Origin: Chitinophagaceae bacterium
GTDB lineage: Bacteria > Bacteroidota > Bacteroidia > Chitinophagales > Chitinophagaceae
DNA length: 64,000 nt
Assembly (NCBI GenBank): GCA_016702745.1
Contig: JADJDJ010000001.1
Span: 1,054,001 to 1,118,000, forward strand
Direction: 5' to 3'
The number at the start of each line of letters is the position of its first letter. Position 1 is the first letter of the stretch. Below are positions 54,259 to 63,738 of this stretch, one piece after another. Position numbers and translations under genes: made by a program. Below the pieces are notes generated by a model, which searched no databases, was not told the DNA's origin, and saw only the letters and a program-made list of their open reading frames with translations.

Positions 54259-55302
54259 ATGAAACGCATTCTTCTTTTAATTGCGCTGGGAGTATCAATG
54301 GGTACCTTCAGTCAGTCACCCAGCAGCGATACAATCATTTTCAGTCGCTTTCCGGCTGAGAGTAACCTGCAACCCGAGACCGTTTTTCCCCTGAAGAATG
54401 AATATGTCCGGAGAATTTATCTGGAAGATAATACGATCACTACCTGGAGTATCAACAAGGATCAGGGTTATTTTTTCCGCCCCTATAACCTGCAGGGTCA
54501 GCCATTGAACAAAGGCTTTATTGGTTTTGGCTCCGGGCAATACGAGGTTTCCGGGGCTATCTCCGGTGGCTGCCACCGAGGTATGTACTGGTTGCATGAT
54601 GTGTCTGCCGGTAAAATCGTTACAGCCAGTCCCCAAAAAAACAGCAGTGAACCGGTTCAGTTGAAGGAATACGATTTCCCCGAATTTTATTATTCCGTCT
54701 TACTGCTCGACAGCCTGCAGGTGATTGCCACAGGCCGCTATGATGCTGCTGAAAAACTGCACCGGATTCAGCTGCCTGCATTTAAATTATTGTCGGCTTA
54801 CAGATTGTATACTCCTCCTCCCGGCAAAACTCCCCTCAATACATGGAGGGAGTCCTTTATTTCTTTTCTTTTCAAACATCCCGATCAGTCCATGGCCGTA
54901 CTGGCCTGCCGTTTTACCGACCAGTTAGATTTTGTTGATTTGAAAACAGGCAAAAGCAGGGTAGTGAAGGGGCCTGAAAACTTTCCTGCCATGTTTGGCA
55001 GTATCTATTCCAATGGCAGGGATCATTTGGAGCGCACAGAAGATACCCGCTTTGCCTTTGTCAGCGGTACGGTAACGGCCAAATATGTGTACCTGCTTTA
55101 TTCCGGCAACCATGAAGTGGATGGCGCCGGCAACCTCAACAGCACCGGTAAAAAAGTATATGTGTATGACTGGGCAGGCAAGCCGGTGAGGGTACTAAAC
55201 TTCCCTCAGTATATCAGTTGTATCAGTGTAAATGATGATGATAGTCTCCTCTATGCTTTCGATACCGACCGGGAAATGATCATTCGGGCTGCACTGCGAT
55301 AA
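54259..55302 (+). CDS. Secreted six-bladed beta-propeller (BF3164/TolB-like)
   Basis: A 347-residue exported protein: signal peptide (ILLLIALGVSMGTFSQ), then repeated strand motifs typical of a TolB-like six-bladed propeller (NITTWSINKDQGYFFRPYNL-type; YWLHDVSAGKIVTASPQ; SLQVIATGRYDAAEKLHRIQ; AVLACRFTDQLDFVDLKTGK; KVYVYDWAGKPVRVLNF; LLYAFDTDREMIIRAALR). It resembles the BF3164-like propellers of Bacteroidota. The N-terminus has no lipobox Cys, so it is probably soluble and periplasmic or surface-exported. Followed after 57 bases by the ion channel homologue, a possible cotranscript. Confidence 0.78.
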   Translation: MKRILLLIALGVSMGTFSQSPSSDTIIFSRFPAESNLQPETVFPLKNEYVRRIYLEDNTITTWSINKDQGYFFRPYNLQGQPLNKGFIGFGSGQYEVSGAISGGCHRGMYWLHDVSAGKIVTASPQKNSSEPVQLKEYDFPEFYYSVLLLDSLQVIATGRYDAAEKLHRIQLPAFKLLSAYRLYTPPPGKTPLNTWRESFISFLFKHPDQSMAVLACRFTDQLDFVDLKTGKSRVVKGPENFPAMFGSIYSNGRDHLERTEDTRFAFVSGTVTAKYVYLLYSGNHEVDGAGNLNSTGKKVYVYDWAGKPVRVLNFPQYISCISVNDDDSLLYAFDTDREMIIRAALR

Positions 55303-55359
55303 GGTTCCCGGCAATCATTTTTATTCGTATGTTAGCAGGATCAACCCCAAACCCGCTTC

Positions 55360-56313
55360 ATGAGAAAATATGTATTGCTGATCCTGGTTGCGTTTTCTTC
55401 TTTTATTTTAAAGGCACAGGATCCGGCACCCGATACCGTAAGCGTGGGATTGTATATCACCAGTATCCATGATATCGATTTCAAACAAAAAGAATACAGC
55501 ATCAATTTCTGGCTCTGGTTCAAATACAAAAACAAGGCCCTCGATTTTGAACATAACCTGGAAATTCCCAATGCCAAATCTTTCACCCAGTCCTATGTAA
55601 CCACCGATACCTCCAATGGCCGGGTGTACATGCTCATGCACATGCAATGTACCATGAAAGATTCCTGGAAGATCAATAATTTCCCCTTCGATCAGCAGCG
55701 CCTCCGGTTATTTATTGAGAACTCCCAGTACGACTCCCGTTCCATGGTTTTTTTGGCCGATACGGTGGGAAATCATTTTGACCCGCGCTTCACGCTCAAT
55801 GGCTGGACCATCGATAGTTGTGTAATCACCACCGGGATTAAAAAATATGAAACAGCATTTGGAGATGAAAAGGCCACCAAACCTCAGGCAGAGTACAGCA
55901 ATTTCAGGGTACGACTGGTAATAGACCGTTCTGCCAATGGCCTGTTTTGGAAGATGTTCCTGGGTATGTATATCGCCTTTCTGATTGCCTATGTCTGCTT
56001 CTTTATCCATGCCGATATCCTGGATGCCCGTTTCGGACTGAGTGTGGGCGCCCTCTTTGCAGTGGTGGGTAATAAATACATCATTGATTCAGCGCTTCCA
56101 GAGTCCACTACATTTACCCTCGTGGATACTTTACATGGCATTACCTTATTCTGTATCCTGGCCGTAATCGTTGCCAATACCTGGGCCCTGGCACTGGTGA
56201 AAAAGAACCAACTTAAAAAAGCCGAACGGGTGGATCGTGTTTTTGGCAATATATTGCTGACCGTTTACATCCTCCTGAATATTTTCTTTATCTGGAGGAC
56301 CAGTATACATTAA
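55360..56313 (+). CDS. Pentameric ligand-gated ion channel homologue (Cys-loop-like family)
   Basis: A 317-residue membrane protein with signal peptide (YVLLILVAFSSFILKAQ). The extracellular ligand-binding region (residues 25-195) shows the pLGIC pattern: VGLYITSIHDIDFKQKEYS then FWLWFKYKNKALDF, WKINNFPFDQQRLRLFI (the conserved FPFDxQ loop, without flanking Cys as in other prokaryotic members), NGWTIDSCVITTGIKKY, and FRVRLVIDRSANG. Four membrane helices follow: M1 KMFLGMYIAFLIAYVCFFI, M2 FGLSVGALFAVVGNKYIIDS, M3 GITLFCILAVIVANTWALAL and M4 NILLTVYILLNIFFIW. Prokaryotic pLGICs such as GLIC and ELIC share this layout, and the segments align by eye with GLIC. Ligand and ion unknown. Confidence 0.88.
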   Translation: MRKYVLLILVAFSSFILKAQDPAPDTVSVGLYITSIHDIDFKQKEYSINFWLWFKYKNKALDFEHNLEIPNAKSFTQSYVTTDTSNGRVYMLMHMQCTMKDSWKINNFPFDQQRLRLFIENSQYDSRSMVFLADTVGNHFDPRFTLNGWTIDSCVITTGIKKYETAFGDEKATKPQAEYSNFRVRLVIDRSANGLFWKMFLGMYIAFLIAYVCFFIHADILDARFGLSVGALFAVVGNKYIIDSALPESTTFTLVDTLHGITLFCILAVIVANTWALALVKKNQLKKAERVDRVFGNILLTVYILLNIFFIWRTSIH

Positions 56314-56331
56314 ATAAAAAACCGGAGTACT

Positions 56332-57012
56332 TTATTTTTTTATGATCCCCGCCAGTTTTGCCCGGTATGTTTCGCCGACCGGAATGATCAGTTCATTCAG
56401 GAGTAGCCGGTTCTTTTCCACAACACTTATCCGCGATAATGACACAATATATGATTTATGCACCCTGGCAAACTGAGCAGCGGGTAACTCTTTCTCAAAC
56501 GAACCCAGGCTTTGCAAGGTCAATAGTTTCTGTCCCATTGCGGTATGAATCGCCACATAGTCACGCAATCCTTCCAGGTAAATGATATCCGCAAAATCCA
56601 CTCGAATCAGCTTGTATTCACTTTTTACAAAAAAATAACCGGGACTTGCTGGTGCCGTCACGGGTGGTGGAATTTTCTGCACGGCTTTTATAAACCGTTC
56701 GTAAGAAATAGGTTTCAGCAGATAATCCTTAACATCAAATTCATATCCCTGCAGGGCATAATCCGGATAAGCAGTAGTGAGAATAAAATGCGCATAACCG
56801 GCCGCCTGTTTTAAAAATTCCATTCCATGTAATTCCTTCATCTCAATATCAAGGAATACTAAATCTGCTTCCCTGTTCAGCACCCTTGTCAGCCCATGAC
56901 GGGGCCTTGTGGTCAGGTCCACTAATTGTAAATCTGCCGTCTGCTGAATATACCCGGCCAGCACATTCAGGGCCAACGGCTCATCATCTATGATCAGGCA
57001 GCGGATACTCAT
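56332..57012 (-). CDS. LytTR response regulator
   Basis: A 226-residue two-component regulator. The receiver domain (residues 1-115) has the acidic pair in CLIIDDEPLALNVLAGY, phospho-Asp in LVFLDIEMKELHGMEFL, conserved Thr in FILTTAYPDYALQGYE and Lys in DYLLKPISYERF. The C-terminal LytTR DNA-binding domain follows (FFVKSEYKLIRVDFADIIYL; FARVHKSYIVSLSRISVVEK; PVGETYRAKL). It overlaps the sensor kinase gene by four bases (ATGA-type), so they are translationally coupled and form a pair. Target genes unknown. Confidence 0.95.
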   Translation of the reverse strand: MSIRCLIIDDEPLALNVLAGYIQQTADLQLVDLTTRPRHGLTRVLNREADLVFLDIEMKELHGMEFLKQAAGYAHFILTTAYPDYALQGYEFDVKDYLLKPISYERFIKAVQKIPPPVTAPASPGYFFVKSEYKLIRVDFADIIYLEGLRDYVAIHTAMGQKLLTLQSLGSFEKELPAAQFARVHKSYIVSLSRISVVEKNRLLLNELIIPVGETYRAKLAGIIKK

Positions 57013-58037
57013 GATGATGCAGGAAGGTTTAAATCGACCCTGAACAAACCATTGGTCGTACTGGTTGAAAATAAATACTGATGCGGCTGAAACAACAGTG
57101 ATAACCTCCTGCGCAGATTAGTTAAACCTAATCCTCCTTTTTCTGCCACGCTTCCGGAAATTTTATTCAGCAGACTGATCCTGAGTAAACCGTTTTCTTT
57201 GGTTATTTCCAGCCGGAAAGGATATTCAGGGTCTGACAGATCTCCATGTTTTAATGCATTCTCTACAAGAGGTACCAGCAACAGGGGCGGTATCATTGTA
57301 GCAGCGGCATCCAGACTTACACTGATAACGGTCTGCAAAGGTTCATCATGCCGCAATTGTTCAATGGCCAGCAGGTTATTGATATAGGAAAGCTCCTGGT
57401 CCAGCCCGGTTAATTCCTCCCGCTGGTAGGTAACATACCGCATCATATCACCCAGTTTTAAAATCGCATCAGCTGTGGCAGGATGTTTGTCCAGCGCCAA
57501 CGCATACAGATTATTAAGCGAATTGAAAAGAAAGTGAGGATTCATCTGGGCCTGCAGAAAATTCAGCTCGGCCTTGCGGTTGAGAGCTTTCAATGTGGCC
57601 TGCTGTTGCAGGTTACGGAACATTTCATCAAATAAAAACAACACAAACCCAATAAAGATCCGGATCAGGCCATAATAGACATTGTCAATTACATAATAAC
57701 GGAAGCTTGTATTGGCATTATAATTCCCATAGCCCAAAAAGAGGGGAAAAAGAATTTCTTCAACCAGGTAACGGAAGAAAATAAAGAATACCAACAGGGA
57801 TATTATTGCCAACAGTAATTTCCAGCCTGGCCTCCGGTGAAAATAAGGCCGGAACACCATGAAATGCGCTAATGCCACCGTGAGTACAGTATAAAAGTAA
57901 AAAGTTAAATCAAGAGGTTCAAACATCCTCTTCCAGGGAATGGGAAGCCCTGCATTCGCATTGCCCATCAGATTAAACCCCCAGAAATACATGAAGAAGA
58001 AAAAAACATAGACCCCGACCAGTGCTTTTTTACTCAT
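57009..58037 (-). CDS. LytS/YehU-type sensor histidine kinase
   Basis: A 342-residue inner-membrane kinase. Four hydrophobic helices occupy the first 140 residues (VGVYVFFFFMYFWGFNLM; TVLTVALAHFMVF; LLLAIISLLVFFIFFRYL; LIRIFIGFVLFLFDEMF). The His_kinase domain follows with LQAQMNPHFLFNSLNNLYAL (phospho-His in NPHF) and a HATPase region with PPLLLVPLVENALKHGD and GGLGLTNLRRRLSLLF. The gene overlaps the LytTR regulator start by four bases. The stimulus is not known; there is no periplasmic sensor domain beyond the membrane helices. Confidence 0.94.
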   Translation of the reverse strand: MSKKALVGVYVFFFFMYFWGFNLMGNANAGLPIPWKRMFEPLDLTFYFYTVLTVALAHFMVFRPYFHRRPGWKLLLAIISLLVFFIFFRYLVEEILFPLFLGYGNYNANTSFRYYVIDNVYYGLIRIFIGFVLFLFDEMFRNLQQQATLKALNRKAELNFLQAQMNPHFLFNSLNNLYALALDKHPATADAILKLGDMMRYVTYQREELTGLDQELSYINNLLAIEQLRHDEPLQTVISVSLDAAATMIPPLLLVPLVENALKHGDLSDPEYPFRLEITKENGLLRISLLNKISGSVAEKGGLGLTNLRRRLSLLFQPHQYLFSTSTTNGLFRVDLNLPASS

Positions 58038-58205
58038 GAAACGAATCTACGGCAAACCTGCTTTCCCCTGCGGGTCTGTCTGCAAAACCTTTGTTTTTAT
58101 CTGCCAAACCCTGACTAAAACCGGCTTGGCAGACAAAAGAAGCCCTTTGGCAGAACGGTTTTGATGGAGAAAGGGAAGAAGATAAAATTTGTCAAAAGAA
58201 TCACA

Positions 58206-59099
58206 ATGAAATATATCTTCTTCTTATCCATCCTGATGACTTCCTTCACAGCGCGTTCACAAAAAGTGAACTGGAAAAAAATCAATGACAGCCAGCCCGA
58301 TAAAATTCTCTTAAGTGGAGAAAGGCAACCCACTAAAGTACTACTACTGGGTACTTTTCATTTTGGGTATCCCAACCTGGATGGTCATAAAACTGATTCT
58401 TCAAAATTCATTGATGTCAAATCTCCTCAGCGGCAAAAAGAAATAGAGGAACTGGCCGAAGTGATTCAACGTTTTAAACCCACGAAGATCTATGTAGAAT
58501 CCAGTCATCAACCCTGGATAGATTCCCTCTATAATGAATACCTGGCCGGTCGTTATAAACTGGGAAGAAATGAAATTTACCAGCTGGGTTTCATGTTCGC
58601 AACGCAAATGAAACTGCCCCAGGTATTTGCCGTATATACATGGCCATTCTCCAGTGAATTTTCAGAGAAGTATAGCTGGATTGATTCACTATGGACCAAC
58701 GCAAAACCGGTGGACAGTACCAGGGACAATTACTGGGCGGCCAAATACAAAGCATTCTATAATGCCGGTGATTCTATTCAACTGGGCTTAACCATGCTGG
58801 AAAATTTCCTTTTGATGGCGCAGCCGGCCACGCTTCAGCGGATGCATGGTCATTACCTCGCTTCCGGATTTAATTCAGCCGAGTTACCTGAAAATAACGG
58901 GCAACAGGGGCCAGATGCTCTTTCTATCTGGTGGTATAACCGGAATCTCCGCATCTTCAATAATATACTACGGACCCAGCCCACATCGAATGACCGCATC
59001 ATGGTGCTTTTTGGAAATGGCCATATGCCAATATTAAAGCATTGCTTTTATTCTTCTCCTGAATTTGAAGTGGTGGAATTGAAATCCTTATTACGATAG
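58206..59099 (+). CDS. DUF5694 secreted protein
   Basis: An exported protein of about 297 residues, starting MKYIFFLSILMTSFTARSQ at 58206 (a longer frame to 58161 is not favoured). Motifs fitting DUF5694 are KVLLLGTFHFGYPNLDGHK, EIEELAEVIQRFKPTKIYVE, YQLGFMFATQMKLP, and the C-terminal MVLFGNGHMPILKHCFYS. The GTFHF / GNGHM pair of short His-bearing loops resembles the TraB/PrgY-like metalloprotease fold, so a peptidase or metal-binding role is possible; this is inference. It is divergent from the sensor kinase. Confidence 0.82.
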   Translation: MKYIFFLSILMTSFTARSQKVNWKKINDSQPDKILLSGERQPTKVLLLGTFHFGYPNLDGHKTDSSKFIDVKSPQRQKEIEELAEVIQRFKPTKIYVESSHQPWIDSLYNEYLAGRYKLGRNEIYQLGFMFATQMKLPQVFAVYTWPFSSEFSEKYSWIDSLWTNAKPVDSTRDNYWAAKYKAFYNAGDSIQLGLTMLENFLLMAQPATLQRMHGHYLASGFNSAELPENNGQQGPDALSIWWYNRNLRIFNNILRTQPTSNDRIMVLFGNGHMPILKHCFYSSPEFEVVELKSLLR

Positions 59100-59113
59100 C
59101 CATATCCCGGACC

Positions 59114-59137
59114 ATGCTGTACACTAGTGTACAGCAT
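59114..59137. promoter_or_regulatory. Perfect 24-bp palindrome, candidate operator
   Basis: ATGCTGTACACT followed directly by its exact reverse complement, with no central spacer, 57 bases before the ATG of the LLM oxidoreductase. There is no T-run, so it is unlikely to be a terminator for the preceding gene. A dimeric TetR/MarR-like repressor site is a reasonable guess. A TATCTTTG promoter -7 element occurs at 59171-59178. Confidence 0.65.
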
Positions 59138-59193
59138 TCCGGCCGGGGTTTATTCCCGCTTATTTGTCAATATCTTTGGCCAAACAACATCCC

Positions 59194-60225
59194 ATGGAAT
59201 TAGGCATCAGCATGTTTGGCGATAACCATCACGGTAGCGACGGAAAACCTGGTTCTGTCGGTCAGCGTTTACGCGAACTGATCGAAGAAGTGAAACTGAT
59301 GGATGAACTCGGTCTTGATTTTTTTGGGATCGGGGAACATCATCGGCCGGATTATGCCGTATCGGTTCCCGAAATTTTACTGGCGGCTGCAGCAACTGTA
59401 ACAAAAAATATCAAACTTGGCAGTGCTGTGAATGTGCTCAGTTCCTCTGATCCGGTAAGAATCTACCAGAGTTTTGCCATGATTGATCAGTTAACCAATG
59501 GCCGGGCAGAACTCGTGGCCGGAAGAGGCAGTTTTATTGAGTCCTTTCCTTTGTATGGTTACAAACTGGAAGACTACGATGAACTCTTCGATGAAAAACT
59601 GCACTTACTTCATCAGATCAATACTGAAAATCCTATAACCTGGAAAGGCAAACACCGGGCGGCCCTCAGAGATCAGGAAATACTTCCGAGAGCAGTGAAT
59701 GATCACCTCGATATCTGGGTAGCTGTTGGCGGTACCCCTGAAAGTGTGATCAGAGCCGGTAAACTGGGATTGCCTGTGATCTTTGCCATCATTGGTGGTA
59801 ACCCCGCTCAGTTTCAACCCCTATTTGAATACAGTAAAAAAGTACATGATCATTATGGTCATGATGCAGCCTCCTACCGGGTGGGAGTGCATATGCATGC
59901 ATTTTTCGGGGATGAAAGTAAAGCAACTGCCGACGCCTATTACCCCGTATATGCCGCACAAATGAATCGGGTGGGCAGCAGCAGGGGATGGCCGCCTTAT
60001 CAGCGGGATCAGTTTGATGCCGGTTTGGGTAAAAAAGGACACTTATTGATCGGGGATGCCAGTGAAGCCATCGAAAAAATTTTATACCTGCAGGAAATGT
60101 TTGGCCTTACCCGTTTTTCCGCACACATGGATGTGGGAGGCCCTTCTCATGAGTCACTGATGAAGTCCATTGAAATTTTCGGAACCCAAATAGCGCCGGC
60201 GGTAAAGAAAGCAGTTGGAGCCTGA
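59194..60225 (+). CDS. LLM class flavin-dependent oxidoreductase
   Basis: A 343-residue luciferase-like monooxygenase family enzyme using FMN or F420. Motifs: LRELIEEVKLMDELGLDFFG, IGEHHRPDYAVSVPEILLAA, IKLGSAVNVLSSSDPVRIYQ, FAMIDQLTNGRAELVAGRGS, WVAVGGTPESVIRAGKLGLP. The ATG at 59194 gives MELGISMFGDNHHG, the usual N-terminus; a TTG at 59164 would add ten residues. It stands alone behind a 24-bp palindrome that may be its operator. Substrate unknown; related enzymes oxidise small aldehydes, sulfonates or aromatic compounds. Confidence 0.93.
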   Translation: MELGISMFGDNHHGSDGKPGSVGQRLRELIEEVKLMDELGLDFFGIGEHHRPDYAVSVPEILLAAAATVTKNIKLGSAVNVLSSSDPVRIYQSFAMIDQLTNGRAELVAGRGSFIESFPLYGYKLEDYDELFDEKLHLLHQINTENPITWKGKHRAALRDQEILPRAVNDHLDIWVAVGGTPESVIRAGKLGLPVIFAIIGGNPAQFQPLFEYSKKVHDHYGHDAASYRVGVHMHAFFGDESKATADAYYPVYAAQMNRVGSSRGWPPYQRDQFDAGLGKKGHLLIGDASEAIEKILYLQEMFGLTRFSAHMDVGGPSHESLMKSIEIFGTQIAPAVKKAVGA

Positions 60226-60273
60226 TCAGGTGGGTTCAGTTTTTTAATGTAAATTCCTGTATAATTCCTATAC

Positions 60274-63200
60274 ATGCCAAGGTTCCTGGTTGCTTTTCTT
60301 GTGCTCTTATTGTTCAACAGCCGGTTTTTAAAAGCTCAAAACAAACAAACGGCACAAAATACTAACGGTAATACCTATGCGCTGATTGTTGGTATTTCTT
60401 CCTATGACCTCAACGGCATACCCCGCCTCGATTTTGCCCACCGGGATGCCCAGGAATTTGCCCGATTTCTTCGTTCTGCCAATGGAGGTAATGTACCGGA
60501 AGACAATATCCGCCTGCTGATTAATGAACAGGCGAATTATGCCTCTATTTATAATTCTTTGTACTGGCTGATGGATACCTGTCGTAAAAACGACCTGGTC
60601 TATTTTTATTTTTCCGGACATGGGGATGTGGAAAACAAAACCGTCCACAAACTCGGTTTCCTGCTGGCAGCCAATACACCCCGTTTTAACTATATCAACA
60701 ATGCCATCCGCATTGAGGATGTCAATAGTATCGCCAATACCATTTCGGTTAACAAAGGAGCCAGGGTCGTGATTATTACGGATGCCTGTCGCTCCGGTAA
60801 CCTGGCCGGAAAGGATAACAGGGGCAACCTGCTTGTTGGGGAACAACTCAGACTGGCAAGGGGAAATGAAATCAGGATTACCTCCTGCGGCCCCGATGAA
60901 TTATCAAACGAAGATGAACGCTGGGCCGGCGGGAGAGGGTTTTTTCCTATTATCTGGTGAAGGGACTGGAAGGACTGGCTGATTATTCCCGCGACAAAGT
61001 GGTTACACTGGAAGAATTAAAACAATACCTGCAAAATTCGATTGGTACGGATCCACTGATGGCGCAAAAGGAGCACAAGCAAAATCCGGTGATCACGGGG
61101 CCGTTGGGAATTTCTTTGGCCTCCATAAAATCAGCAACGGCGAATCCCATGGTGCAAATGGCACCGGCACCTGCTGGCGATAATATACAAACTACTGCAG
61201 CACTCGGGTTATCTCCCCAGGGCTTTTTTGTGAATTTGCTGGGTGGTAAAATGCTGGAAGAGATGGTTGATTTCAATGAGTTGAATGGGTTGAATGCAGC
61301 GGATATCCCTGTCAGGTTTATTGCGATGGTTGTAAATAAAAAATTACTGAAGTCAGCTGCCGATACTGCTGTTATCGATAAACTGAAGCTATCGCTGCAA
61401 CAAAATAAAGATGCGAGGCGCCGGTTTACTGAAAAGCTTGTGGAGTTAATGGCTAATCGCGGACAGGAAGTGATCAACCTTTACCTGGAAGGAGATGCAG
61501 CTGAAATGGAAAGAAGAAGGTATTACAACAGTGTTAGTAACGGTTACGAAGTGTATGTTAAAATGTTTGCCACTGCACTCAAACTGGTTGCCCCGACCAA
61601 TGAGCTGGCCCATATCCTGCAGGTGAAATACTATTATTTTAAAGGTATCAGTTACCGCCTGCAAATTCCGCTGACTACGAATACAAAACCTTTATTGGAT
61701 TCGGCTATGCAGGCTCAGCAAAAAGCAGTAGAGCTGGAAGACGGAGCCGCCTATGTACACAATGAACTGGGGATACTTTATCTCTACCAGCAAAACGAAA
61801 CAAAAGCCATCCAGCATTTAATAAGGGCTACCATGATCGCCCCCACCTGGGCCATTCCCTGGGCGAACCTTTCAGGCATTTACATGGGAAAAAATAATCT
61901 GTCAGAAGCAGCAAAAGCACTGGATATTGCCTGGAAACTGCAACCTGAATTCCAGGGCAATTTTGTCAATACCGGATTATTGCAGGAAAGAAAAGGTAAT
62001 CTCCTGCTGGCGGAAGAACATTTCCGAAAAAGTATCCGCATGAACAGCCGGCACTACTTGCCTTTTGAGAGAATGGGTTATATCTGTATGAATACGACCC
62101 GTTATGCAGAAGCAGACAGTAATTTTCTGGAGGCAGATAAAAGAAAAAGAGGGTTTAATTTTATCCCAACTTTAAACCATTATAATGAAGGTTTTGCAGT
62201 ATTCCCTCCGGAACTACCACCTCCGCCCTGCGATTTTGATACCTCAAAAGTAAAACCCAATGATGCCCTGGGTCATTTTATGATAGGGTTGAATTATGTG
62301 GATTCCGGAGACTTTAAAAAGGCAGAATCAAAATTTAAACAGGTCATCCGGATCGACCCCCGTCACCCGTTGGCCTTTCATGCCCTGGGTAAAATATTAT
62401 TTAACCAGCAACGCTGGAAGGAAGCGGATATTATTTTTAATTATGCCGTACAGTACCACCTGGATTCCAATTCATTTAAACGTTACTGTGATTCCCTGCT
62501 GCAATTATTTCCGCAATATGATTCAAATGCAGTGAAACTGCCGAAATCGGGAAGATATCCATGCGTGATGGTCCGTTTCCGGATGGCCTGGGTGGAGAAA
62601 AAAATATCCCGTTTCTTCCTGGGTACTGTGTACGAAAAATGGAATCATTTTGAAGAAGCAGAAAAACAGTTCCGCCGCATCATCAGGGATATCCCCGATG
62701 AGCAGGCCGCTTATTATAAACTCTTCTACCTGCTGGAAAATACCGGCCGTTATGCAGATGCCATCAAAGCGATAGAACTGATACCCGATAAAGAAACTGT
62801 AACAAATGAATTGTTTGGCTTGTATTGCCGGATGATCAGTCGGCAATCTGATCGGGGAGAGTGGTACTATAAAGCGGGGACATTAATGGTTGATTTGTAT
62901 AATACCACACCGGACCTGTTCAGCAGTGACAAAAAATATATCAAAACCGACTCTGATCAGGAATTGTATCATTCAGCAAGGATCATATATAGGGCACAGC
63001 AGTCTAAAACCAGTTTTGTTCCGGGAACCAATGAATTATATGAGTTCAAAGGAACTATCGATTTCCCGCTCACTGAGGCGATTACTTACCTGAAAAAAGC
63101 AGACTCTTTGATCAATGATGAGGAAATGCTGGCAGAAATAAATGATAAGATCGGTAATTGTTATGTCTGGCAGGGATTACCACAACGCGCAGACCGGTAT

Positions 63201-63737
63201 TTCAAAAAGTCCATTGTCCTGCAACCATCCAATGCGAATACCCGCAGCAAGTTTGTTCATACCAGCATCATCAATTACAATTATGGGATCGCGCTGGAAC
63301 AATTGGATTCGTTATACAGCCGGAAGGAAATCAATTATAATGATCAGATAATACTGGCCCGTTATTGCATTTATGCGGCCCGTTTTACGGATGCCACACC
63401 TCTGTTGGCGGAGGCCAGGAATATCCACCCATACCGGCAGGATGAAATTACGGACCTGGAAGGCCGCTTAAATTTACTGGCTAATAAACCCCTGTTGGCC
63501 ATTCCTGTTTACAAAGACTATCTCAGCCGGCATTCAGATCATTCGGAAACCATGTACACGATCGCCCGATTATACGCCAAAACAAAAAATACCAACGAAG
63601 CATGGAACTGGTTAAGCAGGGCCGTAAAAAGCGGATTTAACTATTACTGGGTGCTGAAATATGATGAAAGCTGGAACGATTATCGTTCTTCGTCAAAATG
63701 GACAGCACTCACCGGTTCCATCCAATCTAAGGAGTAA
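60274..63737 (+). CDS. Caspase family protease with TPR repeats (one frameshift)
   Basis: An exported protein of about 1154 residues. Signal peptide (FLVAFLVLLLFNSRFLKAQ) followed by a caspase-like (peptidase C14) domain at residues 25-230 with the catalytic His in YFYFSGHGDVENK and Cys in IITDACRSGNLAG. A helical linker follows, then TPR-like repeats over most of the rest (NELGILYLYQQNETKAIQHL; AEEHFRKSIRMNSRHYLPFE; ALGKILFNQQRWKEADIIFN; RADRYFKKSIVLQPSNANT). The frame breaks at 60940-60945 (one T missing): restoring it joins GRGFFSYYLVKGLEGLADY, so 60274-60960 and 60957-63737 are one gene. Periplasmic caspase-TPR proteins of this sort are common in Bacteroidota; their targets are unknown. 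Confidence 0.88.
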
Positions 63738-63738
63738 A

